Under the pieces are notes generated by a model, which worked only from the letters and a program-made list of their open reading frames with translations, did not search any database and was not told the DNA's origin. 64,000 nt of DNA from Anthracocystis setariae (taxonomy: Eukaryota > Basidiomycota > Ustilaginomycetes > Ustilaginales > Ustilaginaceae). Location: positions 806,001 through 870,000 of the forward strand of contig CAKMXJ010000002.1 in assembly GCA_928724745.1 (NCBI GenBank). Reading direction: 5' to 3'. Of this stretch, positions 42,464-53,089 are shown in pieces. The stretch's first letter is position 1; each line of letters begins with the position of its first letter. The translations under genes and the position numbers were made by a program.

Positions 42464-45397
42464 TCAACGGTCCAACAAGCCTCCAGGACCGCTTTCCCTG
42501 TCGACCCGAGTCCTCTCCCTGGCCTTTCGTGAAGCTGCATACAATCCATTCAGTGCCTGCCTCACCTGATCCAAGCTTTTGCCGTTAACCGCCTGCAGAT
42601 ACCTCTCGACGAATGCAACCTTGTCCTTGTCTGGCACGTAATTGCCCGGCAGCTGCTCCACGATCCCAGGTACCCACGACGCCATCTCGACTGCAAATCC
42701 ACCAGAGAGCACTTTGAGCGTCGTCACCACCACAGGCATCACCTCGGGACTGAACTGCGACACGAGACCGTTGAGCAGCACCGAGGCAAGTTGGAAGCCT
42801 TGCTGTCCAACGACATGCCGGATTGCCGCGGCATAGCTGCTCATCTCCTCTGTTGTTGGAGTTCCATCTGCGCTGGATGCGCCTGTCGCAGCCATCGGGG
42901 TACCAGGCTGCGATGCAGTGACAGGCATCATGAGCGAATCGTGACCGACGATACCGAGCACGAAATCTAGAGTGGTTGCAATCGTCTCGGTCTTGAGCAA
43001 AGTCAAAGCTGCCAGTGCAGCACCGAAGACCTGTGGGAACTGCGCAGACAGGAAGAGCACCGAGGGCACATTGTGCAGCACCGCCATGCACGTGTGGATG
43101 TAATCATCCAACACATCGCCCATCTCAGCAGGCATCGTGTTCTCGAGCAGCTGCACCATCTTGCCGTTGACCCTTTCCGAGGCTCCCTGCAACGCACTTC
43201 GGACGGTCATGCTACTGTCTCTGCCGAATTGGTCGATACATTTGCCCACGATCCACACGTAGCCTGGGAACCCGGTCTGCTCAAAGCAAGACGACAATCG
43301 CTCGAGCAATGCAACCAAGCTTCCTGCAGCAAGCGGACCGAACAGCGACAGACCGCGTCGGAGCAAAGCGCAGGCTCGTTCCGAGATGAAATAGACATTT
43401 CCATGCGAGGCTAGCACTCGGTCGATCACCGAGTAAGCTTCCTCGCAAGTCTTGGCACATGCCACGGGCAGATACTCTAACAGCGAAGAACCAATGACGG
43501 CAAGCATCTTCTCGAGCTGCTCCATCCTGTCGGCTGCTTTCCGAAGCTGATCCTTGCTTGCGTGGGGAATTGATGCCGCTTGATTCAGCGCCTCAAGCAG
43601 AGGCTGCGAGAACTGCATGAGCGCCTGGGGAGCATCGGCCGACTGCATCCCAGCAATCACGTAGGCGATACCTTCCGAGATCGAGATGAGGTCGTCTGCT
43701 CCAAGCTTGTCATTGACGGAGCGGAAGAAATCGTACAGTTGCGGAAGGTAAGGGACGAGGTGACGACGGCAATCTTGGCAAAGGAAGTTCATTGCTTGCG
43801 CTGCTGCTGCCGTTACGTCGCTACCTGCTTGTTCCAGCCCAGCACTGATGTAAGAAAGCTGCGCCGGGATTTGTTCTGGGTGCATGTCGATCCACTCGGT
43901 GTATCTTGAAAGGACGAGAAGTCCCGCATACTTGAGTTTGGGATGGTCGGGAAGCGTAGGGATGATGCTGATGATCTGTGGAAGCACCTCGTTGTCGCGC
44001 GGATCGGCTTCAGCACCCATGGCACGCATGCTGAACAGTGGAGCCTCCACATCTTGCCACTTGAGCGTCTCTGGTGTGGATTGCGAGATCGTCGTCTGGA
44101 TCAGGTTGAGTGATTTCGAGAGACACTGGCGCGAACCAAGAACGTGGCAGCAGTCCTTAAGCGTGTCGCCCATGAAGTGACGGAACGAACGGAAATCATC
44201 CCGCTCCTGGCCTGTGAGTGCGTCAGGGTCATCGGGAAAGCGAAGATGACGGATGATGACTTCGAGCAATCGCTCGTACAGCGGATAGAAGCATTCTGCC
44301 TCCGGATGACCGTAAGCATGCGAGAGAGCGCCAGACAGGAGGTACCAAAAACGGAAGGTGATCTGGACAATGTCAAGGTCGTGGTATGCCGTGCATTCGG
44401 CGATGGCTTCGACGATTGGGTAAAGTTGATCCCGGTGACGGACAACGATACGGTGGTAGGCTTCGCCGGCTTGCACAAAGATTCGACAAAGGCCACGGAC
44501 CTTGTCCTCGTCGTCGCCTGCAGTTGACAGTTCTTGGCGCAAAGGATGAAGGCGTGCGATGACTCGTTGAATGACATCCATGTTCTCTTCCACCTCTTGC
44601 GTCTCGTTGATCAGGTCGCAGACCACATCGGTAGCCACATCAAACAGCTCTTCAGAGCCTAACGCATCAAAGGACAGATCAAAGAGGGGGGTGTCTGCCA
44701 TCTGGCTTGCCGAGATTTCGCCGCTCTTGAGCCAGGATCGAAGGCACTGGAAGATGCCAGTCTGAATCTGTGAGGTCAAGCCCGAGGCCTGAACGTACAT
44801 TGAGAGAAGCTTGAGGATCTCTGGCGCCGCAGCCGAAAGCAAAAAGTGGCATCTGGTGTTGTAGAAATCGTTGTCGACGGGGATGCGATGGTTGGTGATG
44901 ACCTCTTCAGGGAGGACGGTCAGGAACTCGAGCAGAACAGGGACGGTCGCAGGGCTAGACCCGAACCTCTCGATCATGCCTGGAACGACAGTAGGCCATT
45001 CCGATTCGTCAAGTTGAAGAGCTAGGCCAGACAAAGCCAGGCTGAGCTGTGTCTGGATGACACGAGGTCCTGACGCATATACGGAAAGTGCGGTAAGAAG
45101 GGTGTCGCGAAGAGCAACGCGCTGCTGCGATGGCACTTGCTCGAGGTCGAAAGTGATCTTAGTACGAAAGGTCTGGGCGGCAAAGAGGCGCGGTTCGATC
45201 GGAAGCTCGGATGCAAGTAGCAGCGAGTTGGCGGTCTGCCATGCCTCGGAAGTCTGTTGGAAGTTTTGCAGCCAGGTGTTGGCAGAGGCCTTGGCCTGGT
45301 TGTTGGGGTCAGTATACAGAGTGTTGAGAGCTTGCATCACGGCCTGGATGGCCTGCTGCTCGGTAGAGCTCCCATCTGCCGAGCTTGAGCCAGACAT
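42464..45397 (-). CDS. MTR10: Importin-beta family receptor MTR10 / transportin-3
   Basis: Single-exon ORF of 977 aa; the ATG at 45397 (MSGSSSADGSS) is the first Met in frame. The N terminus has the Mtr10/TNPO3 pattern: VMQALNTLYTDPNNQAKASA, then WLQNFQQTSEAWQTA and AAQTFRTKITFDLEQVP. The rest is HEAT-type helical repeats, with LRFWYLL-like and VIRHLRFPDD segments shared with TNPO3. Known role: nuclear import of SR-type RNA-binding proteins (Npl3 in yeast) and tRNA re-import, regulated by Ran-GTP. Length is typical for the family (about 920-1000). Confidence 0.93.
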   Translation of the reverse strand: MSGSSSADGSSTEQQAIQAVMQALNTLYTDPNNQAKASANTWLQNFQQTSEAWQTANSLLLASELPIEPRLFAAQTFRTKITFDLEQVPSQQRVALRDTLLTALSVYASGPRVIQTQLSLALSGLALQLDESEWPTVVPGMIERFGSSPATVPVLLEFLTVLPEEVITNHRIPVDNDFYNTRCHFLLSAAAPEILKLLSMYVQASGLTSQIQTGIFQCLRSWLKSGEISASQMADTPLFDLSFDALGSEELFDVATDVVCDLINETQEVEENMDVIQRVIARLHPLRQELSTAGDDEDKVRGLCRIFVQAGEAYHRIVVRHRDQLYPIVEAIAECTAYHDLDIVQITFRFWYLLSGALSHAYGHPEAECFYPLYERLLEVIIRHLRFPDDPDALTGQERDDFRSFRHFMGDTLKDCCHVLGSRQCLSKSLNLIQTTISQSTPETLKWQDVEAPLFSMRAMGAEADPRDNEVLPQIISIIPTLPDHPKLKYAGLLVLSRYTEWIDMHPEQIPAQLSYISAGLEQAGSDVTAAAAQAMNFLCQDCRRHLVPYLPQLYDFFRSVNDKLGADDLISISEGIAYVIAGMQSADAPQALMQFSQPLLEALNQAASIPHASKDQLRKAADRMEQLEKMLAVIGSSLLEYLPVACAKTCEEAYSVIDRVLASHGNVYFISERACALLRRGLSLFGPLAAGSLVALLERLSSCFEQTGFPGYVWIVGKCIDQFGRDSSMTVRSALQGASERVNGKMVQLLENTMPAEMGDVLDDYIHTCMAVLHNVPSVLFLSAQFPQVFGAALAALTLLKTETIATTLDFVLGIVGHDSLMMPVTASQPGTPMAATGASSADGTPTTEEMSSYAAAIRHVVGQQGFQLASVLLNGLVSQFSPEVMPVVVTTLKVLSGGFAVEMASWVPGIVEQLPGNYVPDKDKVAFVERYLQAVNGKSLDQVRQALNGLYAASRKARERTRVDRESGPGGLLDR

Positions 45398-46043
45398 GAC
45401 TTGGTTTCCTATAAGCCGCAGTACGATCAACGTATGCTGGAACGGTTCTTGATCAACTCGGAAGCGTTACTTTGATCAACGTGGATCGACGGCGGTACCG
45501 AATCGCTGGCTGGCGACAACAAAGTGCTCTCGGAAGTGCAAGATCAAGTGAGATCAAGGCCCGAATTTAGGGTAGCAAGTGTGGAGCGGAGGTCCGAAGC
45601 TGCGAGATCAAGCTGACGAACGGCTTTGGTGGATAGCTTGGAACGAGAAGAAGGTGAGAGAGAAGCAAAGCTCAAAATTACTTTGCTCTGTACATTCTGA
45701 GAACATTGCGCCTGTTTGGATCACATGCAGACCAGCTGGTCAATTTCGGATTTTCCGTTTGCGCAAGTCGATCGACATGCAGCAAAGTGTTGGACTTTTT
45801 AGCTTTCGCTCGCCACTTGCATTTCACTTCCTTTTCTCAGATGAGAAGCCGACCGAAAGGCTGTGCTCGGCATGCTACCTTGGGTTCCTCTCGATAGACT
45901 TATTACTACCGCACCACCGTGTCAGACAGCCACATTCAGTCACAGGCGTGAAGAGAGACTCTATCGGTGATGGTGACAGGTGTGACAAAGTACAGACAAG
46001 GCCTACATGGGAAAGGCTACAAGACTGCGGCCATGTGGCGCGT
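45398..46043. promoter_or_regulatory. Upstream region of MTR10 / 3' end of VPS4
   Basis: About 650 bases between two minus-strand genes. Only short ORFs and no recognised elements. Confidence 0.45.
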
Positions 46044-47667
46044 CTACTCGAGGCCAGCTTCGTTGGTGAATTCGACGTGCTTCTCGATATCGGCCTTGGT
46101 GACGGTAGGGCGCACAGCCTGGATGGCTCGCAGAAAGTCGTTCATGACGAGTTTAGGTTCCAGAAGCTGCTCACCTTCAATGTCATCCCACGTCATCTCC
46201 ATCGCGTCGGGGTCTCCAGGCGAGCATGGCGTCAGGAACTCCTTCATCTCCTCCACTTCTTCGTCGGCGGACGTCGCATCGCCGTTTGACTTGGCAGCAT
46301 CGCCGTGTGCGCCGGTGTCGACCGTGCCGTTCTTGGCCTTCTCTTGCTGCTTCTTGCGCTGTGCTGGCGCAAGCACCTTCTTGAAGTGCGTAGCTCCGGT
46401 CACCTTACGTACTGGCTCCATAAGCGCATCGCGTACCAACACGCTGATATCGGAACCCGAATACCCCTCGGTCAAGGATGCCAAATGGCGGTAGTCTTTG
46501 CTGTCCAGAGCACAGGGTGTCTCGCCGACGTTGAGCTCGAACATGCGCTTCCTCGCCTCGAGATCTGGCAGCGGAATGTAGATACGCTTCTCGAATCGAC
46601 GCTTGATAGCCAAGTCAAGTGCCCACGGAATGTTGGTGGCGCCGAGAACGAGCACGCCGGTTTCGTCGTTGCCAACACCATTCATCTGAACCAGGAACTC
46701 GGTCTTGATACGACGTGATGCTTCCGATTCGCCTTCTCCTCGTGTACCACAGAGCGAGTCGACTTCGTCGATGAAGATGATGGATGGCTTAGCCTCGCGC
46801 GCCATCTGGAACAGCTGCTTGACCAACCGCTCCGACTCTCCCATCCACTTGCTGACGAGATCCGAGCTCGAGACACTGAAGAAGGTCGACTTGGCTTCGG
46901 TGGCAACGGCTTTCGCGAGGAAGGATTTACCGGTACCAGGAGGACCGTACATGAGGATACCACGCCATGGCGTCCTCTTGCCTGTGAACATTTGCGGAAA
47001 CTTGATGGGCAGGATGACGGCCTCCTTGAGAGCCTCCTTGGCAGTATGCAAACCTGCGACATCGTCCCATCGCACGTTGGGTGTTTCGGAAAGCACAGCA
47101 CTGGACAGGCCAGCTCGAAGCTTCTTGGTCTCGGGATCTACATCATCATCGTCGCCGTCTTTCTTGCCACCGGTGCTGCCGCCTACGCCCTTCTCGGCAC
47201 CGTTTGCGCCCACAGCTGCCCTGCTCCTGTCTTCAGAGCTCTTGGCAAGGTGCTCCTTGAGCTTCTCGGCTCGGTCCAGGTATTCGGTGAACTTTTTGCG
47301 GATGAGGTCTTTGAGCTTGTCATTCTTTTCATCTGTAAGAGGTCAGTGGCGAGATTCGAGCAAGCAGGAATTCTGGTGAGCAATGAAGATGACCGTGTAG
47401 CTGGAGGGCGCCGATGTAGAGGTCACTTACACTTCATGGCCATCATGAAGTAATCAAGACTGTTTTGGTAGAGCTTGTAGGCTTCTTGATAGTTCTGTTT
47501 GACATCTTCGTCAATCGCTTTCTGTACGATCTCGATCGCTTTCTGCCATCGTTTAGCAAAACAGAGAGACGTCATCATAAAGTGAGCGTTTCAGTCCGCA
47601 AACAGATAGACACGATCTGGAATGAGCCTCCATTTCAACTTACGTTCAGGAAGTCCGAGTTGGCCAT
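46044..47667 (-). CDS. VPS4: AAA ATPase VPS4
   Basis: Three exons on the minus strand: 47667-47644, 47542-47431 and 47332-46044. The introns are 101 and 98 bases (GTAAGT donors; CAG acceptors), and the product is 474 aa. The tiny first exon codes MANSDFLN and exon 2 the rest of the first MIT helices ([18 protein letters not shown]), giving the expected N-terminal MIT domain (about 1-75). The AAA core has Walker A GPPGTGKS (175-182), Walker B IIFIDE (230-235, catalytic Glu235) and [15 protein letters not shown] longer charged insert follows the small domain (about residues 365-410), and the C-terminal helix is present. Known role: disassembles ESCRT-III on endosomes; MIT binds ESCRT-III tails. 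It is divergent from the VPS3-like gene. Confidence 0.97.
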
Positions 47668-48563
47668 TTTGAGGAAAAGCAGACAAAAAGAAGTGTGATC
47701 GCGGTGGTGCAAGCGAGTTTCCTCGTTGAAAGGTCCCCCTGCTGGTCCGGTTGATATGAGTGCAGAAGCAATCGAGAGACGGCTTGATTTGGTCTAGGGT
47801 CTTGTGCGCTGGCCCAGGATTCTGCGGTTCGGCGTATCCGTGTGTAGGCGTCGAAAGCACCAGGGTATTGTTGCGGCGGAAAGGTGGGTCCGGATGGAGA
47901 TTAGACGGCGATAGGGGGTAATGGAAGAAGGAGGTGGCCAGCTAGGAGCGACAACGTGTAGAGAGGTCATGTAAGTGAATTGCCGGTGGTGCTGCGCTCA
48001 GACGCTGTTTATGGGTGCCTAGGCAGCAAGGGTTCTCTGGCTCGGCTGGCGTGTCGTTTTGGTGGGATGGCTTGGAATGGCTCAGTGATTATTTTGGAGT
48101 GGAGTTGTTGGATTGATTTCCCAGTGTGCGCTGTGTGGGGGGCGAAAGGAGTGTGTTGCTTTGCTGCAGCTTGAACCGTCATCTCGATCCGAAATTCCAA
48201 CTTCCGCTAAATCGCAAAACTCGCTCTTCTGTCACAACGCCGGCCCCTGTCACGATCTGACAGTCTAATTTTGATTATTCCTTCAACAAATGGACCTCCA
48301 CGCGCCGCGACACACCAACTGCTTTTGTTTCGACCCCCGAGATCCGAACCTCACGAATCAATCGTCCATCCTAACTGGATTGCTTTCGAGCCTCTACGCA
48401 CTGGCCAGCATTTGCAGCTCATTACGACGATCGGGCCATCAACGGAAACGATCTTTCCCATCACGACGCCAGATTTTTGGGCAAGCGCCTGGGCAGGTCG
48501 ATGCTGCAACTGCCCCTGGTTCGCCTTCTCTGTTTTGGTTCGTAGGTTGCCGTGGGATCCAGC
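47668..48563. promoter_or_regulatory. Divergent upstream region VPS4 (-) / VPS3-like (+)
   Basis: About 900 bases between starts. An ATG-initiated frame at 48290 overlaps the leader of the VPS3-like gene, and a possible acceptor (TTCGTAG) lies just before that gene's start, so a 5' UTR intron is possible. No other gene was seen. Confidence 0.45.
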
Positions 48564-51500
48564 ATGGCTTCGCCTCTAGCATCCTCTTCGCAGGAGCCGG
48601 TTCCTCCTTATGCTCTAGCACCTCTGCTCTTCCCGACAATACCTAACGATCATGACGACTCACTTCATCCCGAGTCACCGGCAGCAATCCAACAGAATGC
48701 GCAACGGTCAATCCGCTGTTCCGAATCGGATGGATCCTATCTGTACATCGGTACTTCCGATGGCCTAATCTATTCATTTCAGATCAGCTTTGAATCCGGT
48801 TCAGCAAAGTCGAGAGTCACACCATTCGATACGGCACTTGCGACGCCTACATACAGCCTCAAGCACAGTCGCTCGATATCGACCCATGCAAAGCCCGTCG
48901 AAAAGATCGTACTGCTTCGCCCTTTCAATGCCGCTGCAGTTCTCTGCGAGGGTGTCGTTAGCTTTTTCTCGCTCCCAGCTTGGACCCCAATACGAAGCTT
49001 GCCATCTACCAGGGCTGTCAGCACCCTCGTCCTGGATGATGAAGAAGCAGAGCACGGCGCGGGAACCGATGCCGCCGGTATGATCAGTGTCTGTCTGGTT
49101 CGTAGGAAGAACATCCTCCTTGGCAAGATCGGCGCAGAGAATCGGTCCGAGCTGCTTTGGGCCACCGTGAAAGAGATTCCGCTTCCTGGCGGTGCCATCT
49201 TTGCTCGCCGCTTCGCAGACACCCTCTGCATCGCAAACGCGACCGAGTATAGCCTTGTCAACCTGTCTTCCGGAACGATCACCCAGCTGCAGCTACCCAT
49301 CAGTCAGACTGGCGAGTCACCCTCTGCTCAAGTCCGTCCAAGCATTGTTTCCGTACCCATCACATCCTCAAGGCAAAGGCAAGAAAGTTTTTCGCCAGCT
49401 GTCCATCGCTCTGGCTCTACATCTGTGCTCGCCGAGGTCGAGTGCGAATTCCTCGTCACATCTCACAGTGGCTCGATCACTCTGGGCGTCTTCGTCAAGC
49501 CCTCAGGAGAGCCTGCTCCAAAACTATTAGAGTGGCCTTCGCATCCACGTTCTGTCGCTTTTGATGGCACGTACCTTGTCTCCCTCCTTCGCAATGATAC
49601 GGTTGAGATCCACAATCTCGGCGAGGACTCAGTCGACAAGGTCCAGACATTGCAGCTACCACCAGGCCTTGATCCACGCTTCTTGCAATCAGTTCAGGAC
49701 CCCTCGCCTTCAGCCTCAATAAGCACCGCAAGAAGCTCCCACGAAGGTTGCAATGACCTCGATCTTATCAAAATCTCGCTCACCGAACTCAGCAACCCTG
49801 AACCGCTCGTTCTGCGTCGCACTTCAGACTATGTTGGCGCACATTCGCCGTCGCGGCACCAAATCCTCCTTTGCGGAAGGAATTCTACCTCTGCCATTCA
49901 ACAGGACTCACTTCTCACTTGGACATCGCAGCAGCTGCATCGCGGCCGACTTCGCAACCTTAGACAGAGCTTGGACGCATCCCGGCAACGTGCAGCGAGC
50001 AGGACAGCGGGAGATCACGCGTTACGCTCCTCGCTAGAATCGTCAGTCGCACATGCCCTAGTTGGGATCGAGCTTCTCTCTCGGACACATTTCTCTGCTG
50101 CAGCTGAGGTCCTACGCCACGCCAACCTCGATCCCCGCGTAATCCTGAGCATGTTTCCTGCCTTTGCCGACAAACTTACGAGTCGCGCCGAAGCTATCAT
50201 GCCTGCAGTGATCCGAGCAAAATTGGACAAATTGAGAACCGACGGTGTGGATAGGCTGCAAAGCATCGACGAGATCGTAGCTGCCAACCTCAAATTGAAC
50301 TACTCTCCACCTCTGGACGTGGCTACAGACAACACGCTCGTGGAACTCAAAGCGAGTCTGCTTCACCGGGCTGAGGTGCTATTGCGCTGTCTGCTGGAAG
50401 AGTGGCGGATTGCTCACGCCGCGGCATCTGCAAGGAAAGACGGTGAACCACGAACATATTGGGCTGGCTCCTTTATGGACGAGCAAATGCTAGTCAACGT
50501 ACATGTCTGCGTTGACACTGCGTACCTCAAGATGATTGCGGAGCGCCGGGGCGTCAAAGAGGGAGAACACGCTTCTATCAAGGGTGAGCTTACCGCATTT
50601 CTAGCCTCAGGTCATGCATGCGAGCCTGACACGGTGGAGAAAACTCTCGAAGACAAGCATTTCCTAGGCTTGCTTGCGCAGCATCACGAACGCAACGGCG
50701 ACATCGCTGCAGCTCTGAGAATTTGGACTGGGCTCGTTGACGGCGATCTGCATGACAGCCTGGAAGCGAACGTCGATGTTCCTGCTGCACTATCCACAGT
50801 AGCTGCGTTGCTCAACGGACAGAGCGACACGAATTTGATCTCGACTTATGGCCGCTGGTTGGTACGCAGGGATCCCGAGGCCGGTATTGACATTCTCACA
50901 AAACAAACGGTACCTGCTGGTGCCGACGGACCAAAGAAGACCACGTCTCAAACCAAAGCACAAGAGCTGGAAACCATTCAAGCGCAGAGAGCGACCATCA
51001 ACGAGCTGCGAGAAATTGATGCCGATGCTGCCACTAGATATCTCGAAGTGGTTGCACTTTCAACCTCCAAAGTTCAAGATGAGCAGATGCATCGCGAGCT
51101 GGCGGCAGCGCTGGTTCGTCGCGTAGGTCAACATCTCATGAACGACGAATACAGGCACAAGATGGAGGCTGTGGCGCGAGAGTACGCCAACGGTTCGTAT
51201 GCGGAATCTTTCTTTGCTCATCTGGCACTGGCCAGCAGCGGTTCGCCCATTGAGGTCGACCGTCTGAAACTAGCGATGCTGTTGCAAGGCTCCACGGTCC
51301 TTGATCACCAAGCTATGCTGGAAGCCGTGGCACCGCTCGAGATCCTCGTATACGAGAAGGCCATCATTCTTGGCAAGCTTGGTCGAGACGCGGAAGCTCT
51401 TTCGCTGCTCGCCATCACGTTGAGGGATGCCAACAGTGCCGAAGCATACTGCTCGCAGGATGGTGAGGTGCTTTCACCCATGCTGGCCACCTCCATCGCT

Positions 51501-52160
51501 GAGGATCATGAGGCTCTACGACCTTTCGCGGCAATGCTCAGCCGCACATACGCGCAGCGCGTCAAAGCACGTACCAAGGTGCAGGCTTTATCCGGTGCAC
51601 GGAAGAAAGCAGAGCTTCTCAAGCAGCTTCTCTCTGTCTACATGGCGAACGGTGCCGAGGAAAAGTTCCGCATCGCCACGGCGCATCTGCTCAACACACA
51701 AGCCCTGCATCTAGACGATCGAGAAGTTCTAGAGCTTGTTCCGAGAGACTGGTCGCTCGGAACCCTCGAGACGTTCCTCACGCAGAGCCTGCGGCGTCAG
51801 CTCCATCGGAAGCGCGAAGCACAGATGCTGCGTAACATCGCCAAGTGTCGAAGCCTGGACGTGGCCGAGGATCTGTGGGCTAGGCAGCGCGCAATGGGGG
51901 GTATCCTTCAAGACACCGAGATGGACGTCAGTGGCGATGGAGGCAGAGATCTGGCAAATGCTGAAGATGAAGAGTTCAGTTATGTGTCCTCGAAAGAGGC
52001 GATTAAAACCAACGATCAGGCCACCGTCGTCGCCGAAAAGGATGCTCCTAACAGAGGTGTGGTTCATATCGACGGCGCGCACGCACGGTATGAGAAACCT
52101 GCAACGGCTATAGTCCGACCCGATGGATCTGATGGGTATGAGAGCAACGACCTTAGCTAG
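48564..52160 (+). CDS. CORVET subunit VPS3 / TGFBRAP1-like (Vps39 family)
   Basis: Single-exon ORF of 1198 aa from the ATG at 48564 (MASPLASSSQEP). The N-terminal third fits a CNH beta-propeller (SYLYIGTSDGLIYSFQI, KIVLLRPFNAAAVLCEGVVSFFSLP). The middle is helical. A Vps39_1-type block contains LEILVYEKAIILGKLGRDAEAL then SAEAYC, and a Vps39_2-type block has LVPRDWSLGTLETFLTQSLRRQ, closest to TGFBRAP1. The C-terminal tail is acidic and has no CxxC zinc motif. Known role: Vps3 and Vps39 hold Rab GTPases for tethering at endosomes (CORVET) or vacuoles (HOPS). Family membership is firm; Vps3 rather than Vps39 is a judgement by eye. Confidence 0.75.
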   Translation: MASPLASSSQEPVPPYALAPLLFPTIPNDHDDSLHPESPAAIQQNAQRSIRCSESDGSYLYIGTSDGLIYSFQISFESGSAKSRVTPFDTALATPTYSLKHSRSISTHAKPVEKIVLLRPFNAAAVLCEGVVSFFSLPAWTPIRSLPSTRAVSTLVLDDEEAEHGAGTDAAGMISVCLVRRKNILLGKIGAENRSELLWATVKEIPLPGGAIFARRFADTLCIANATEYSLVNLSSGTITQLQLPISQTGESPSAQVRPSIVSVPITSSRQRQESFSPAVHRSGSTSVLAEVECEFLVTSHSGSITLGVFVKPSGEPAPKLLEWPSHPRSVAFDGTYLVSLLRNDTVEIHNLGEDSVDKVQTLQLPPGLDPRFLQSVQDPSPSASISTARSSHEGCNDLDLIKISLTELSNPEPLVLRRTSDYVGAHSPSRHQILLCGRNSTSAIQQDSLLTWTSQQLHRGRLRNLRQSLDASRQRAASRTAGDHALRSSLESSVAHALVGIELLSRTHFSAAAEVLRHANLDPRVILSMFPAFADKLTSRAEAIMPAVIRAKLDKLRTDGVDRLQSIDEIVAANLKLNYSPPLDVATDNTLVELKASLLHRAEVLLRCLLEEWRIAHAAASARKDGEPRTYWAGSFMDEQMLVNVHVCVDTAYLKMIAERRGVKEGEHASIKGELTAFLASGHACEPDTVEKTLEDKHFLGLLAQHHERNGDIAAALRIWTGLVDGDLHDSLEANVDVPAALSTVAALLNGQSDTNLISTYGRWLVRRDPEAGIDILTKQTVPAGADGPKKTTSQTKAQELETIQAQRATINELREIDADAATRYLEVVALSTSKVQDEQMHRELAAALVRRVGQHLMNDEYRHKMEAVAREYANGSYAESFFAHLALASSGSPIEVDRLKLAMLLQGSTVLDHQAMLEAVAPLEILVYEKAIILGKLGRDAEALSLLAITLRDANSAEAYCSQDGEVLSPMLATSIAEDHEALRPFAAMLSRTYAQRVKARTKVQALSGARKKAELLKQLLSVYMANGAEEKFRIATAHLLNTQALHLDDREVLELVPRDWSLGTLETFLTQSLRRQLHRKREAQMLRNIAKCRSLDVAEDLWARQRAMGGILQDTEMDVSGDGGRDLANAEDEEFSYVSSKEAIKTNDQATVVAEKDAPNRGVVHIDGAHARYEKPATAIVRPDGSDGYESNDLS

Positions 52161-53089
52161 TTTCGGTGCTATTCTTTGCTATCGTTTAACTCTTGCAAAC
52201 AGATTGACAGCTACTATAAGAGGGCACTCCTCGCTGAGGGTCTCGAGATTACAGTCTGTATTTAAAATGCCTGAATTTGCTCCATTTTTTCTCTTTGTTG
52301 TGTCGTTTTTTCTCTTTACCACCGTATCACCGTATTTTTGTGGATTGAGGAGCACAAGCCAACTGAAGGCGACTAGCGGACGCCGAAATTGGTGACAGAT
52401 GCCTAATTAGACTCAAGCCAAGTCGTCATAGGCAGCAGCGGCAAACAGTACATGCTGAGTGTGCAGTTTTCGGCACCATAAGCATTGGGTTTGAAAGCAC
52501 AAAGCCCAACGGACCCGGCTCCATTCGGTTGTCAAGATCTGTGCTTCAGGGTTGCCTTGCTGTCAACGCAGAGCAAGAACTCGCAGATGCGACCATGACA
52601 GGGGCAAACGGTTGTTGCTCGCCCCCCTGCTCTAGGAGGGGAGCAAGAAAAAGGCGTGTGAAATGCACAACTGCTTCCCGAGTCCACCACCGTTCGAGCT
52701 TCGGTGGTTGGATGAAAGTCAGTGTGCTTGGTGGCTGACTTCCTCGTTTGACTGTGATGAGCAGCGTGATTTCTTCCCTTGGCATCTCGCATCAAAGTGA
52801 AGTCGGAGTTGGCCTGCCTTCACCCTCCTTCTTTCGGTAGTGGGAGCGTGTGCATCGACCGAGTGGCGCAGCTTGGCGTAGAGCAAAGCCAGGTGTTGGT
52901 CTGATTTGTCTCTTCGAACGTGCGACTTCTGGATCTAGGATCCCTTGAGATTGCCTATCTAAACTCAGAGTCACAATCATCTCAACTTCTCACCATCACG
53001 TAGCCTACAGTACTGCACTTTACTTGTTACAGTGTCCGTGCCTCCAAAAAGCAACGACTGCGTAACACTGGCATCATTGCTTCGACATC
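52161..53089. promoter_or_regulatory. Intergenic, upstream of the unknown membrane protein gene
   Basis: About 930 bases with short ORFs only and one CTACAGTACTGCAC motif (about 53007). It holds the VPS3-like 3' end and the next gene's leader. Confidence 0.45.

Noticed and set aside
47123..47213. Start of VPS4 at the first start-like codon in exon 3
   Set aside because: It would remove the MIT domain; two upstream exons with good splice sites supply it.
48290..48646. ATG-initiated 118-codon ORF before the VPS3-like gene
   Set aside because: Different frame from the gene, no domain; probably leader.
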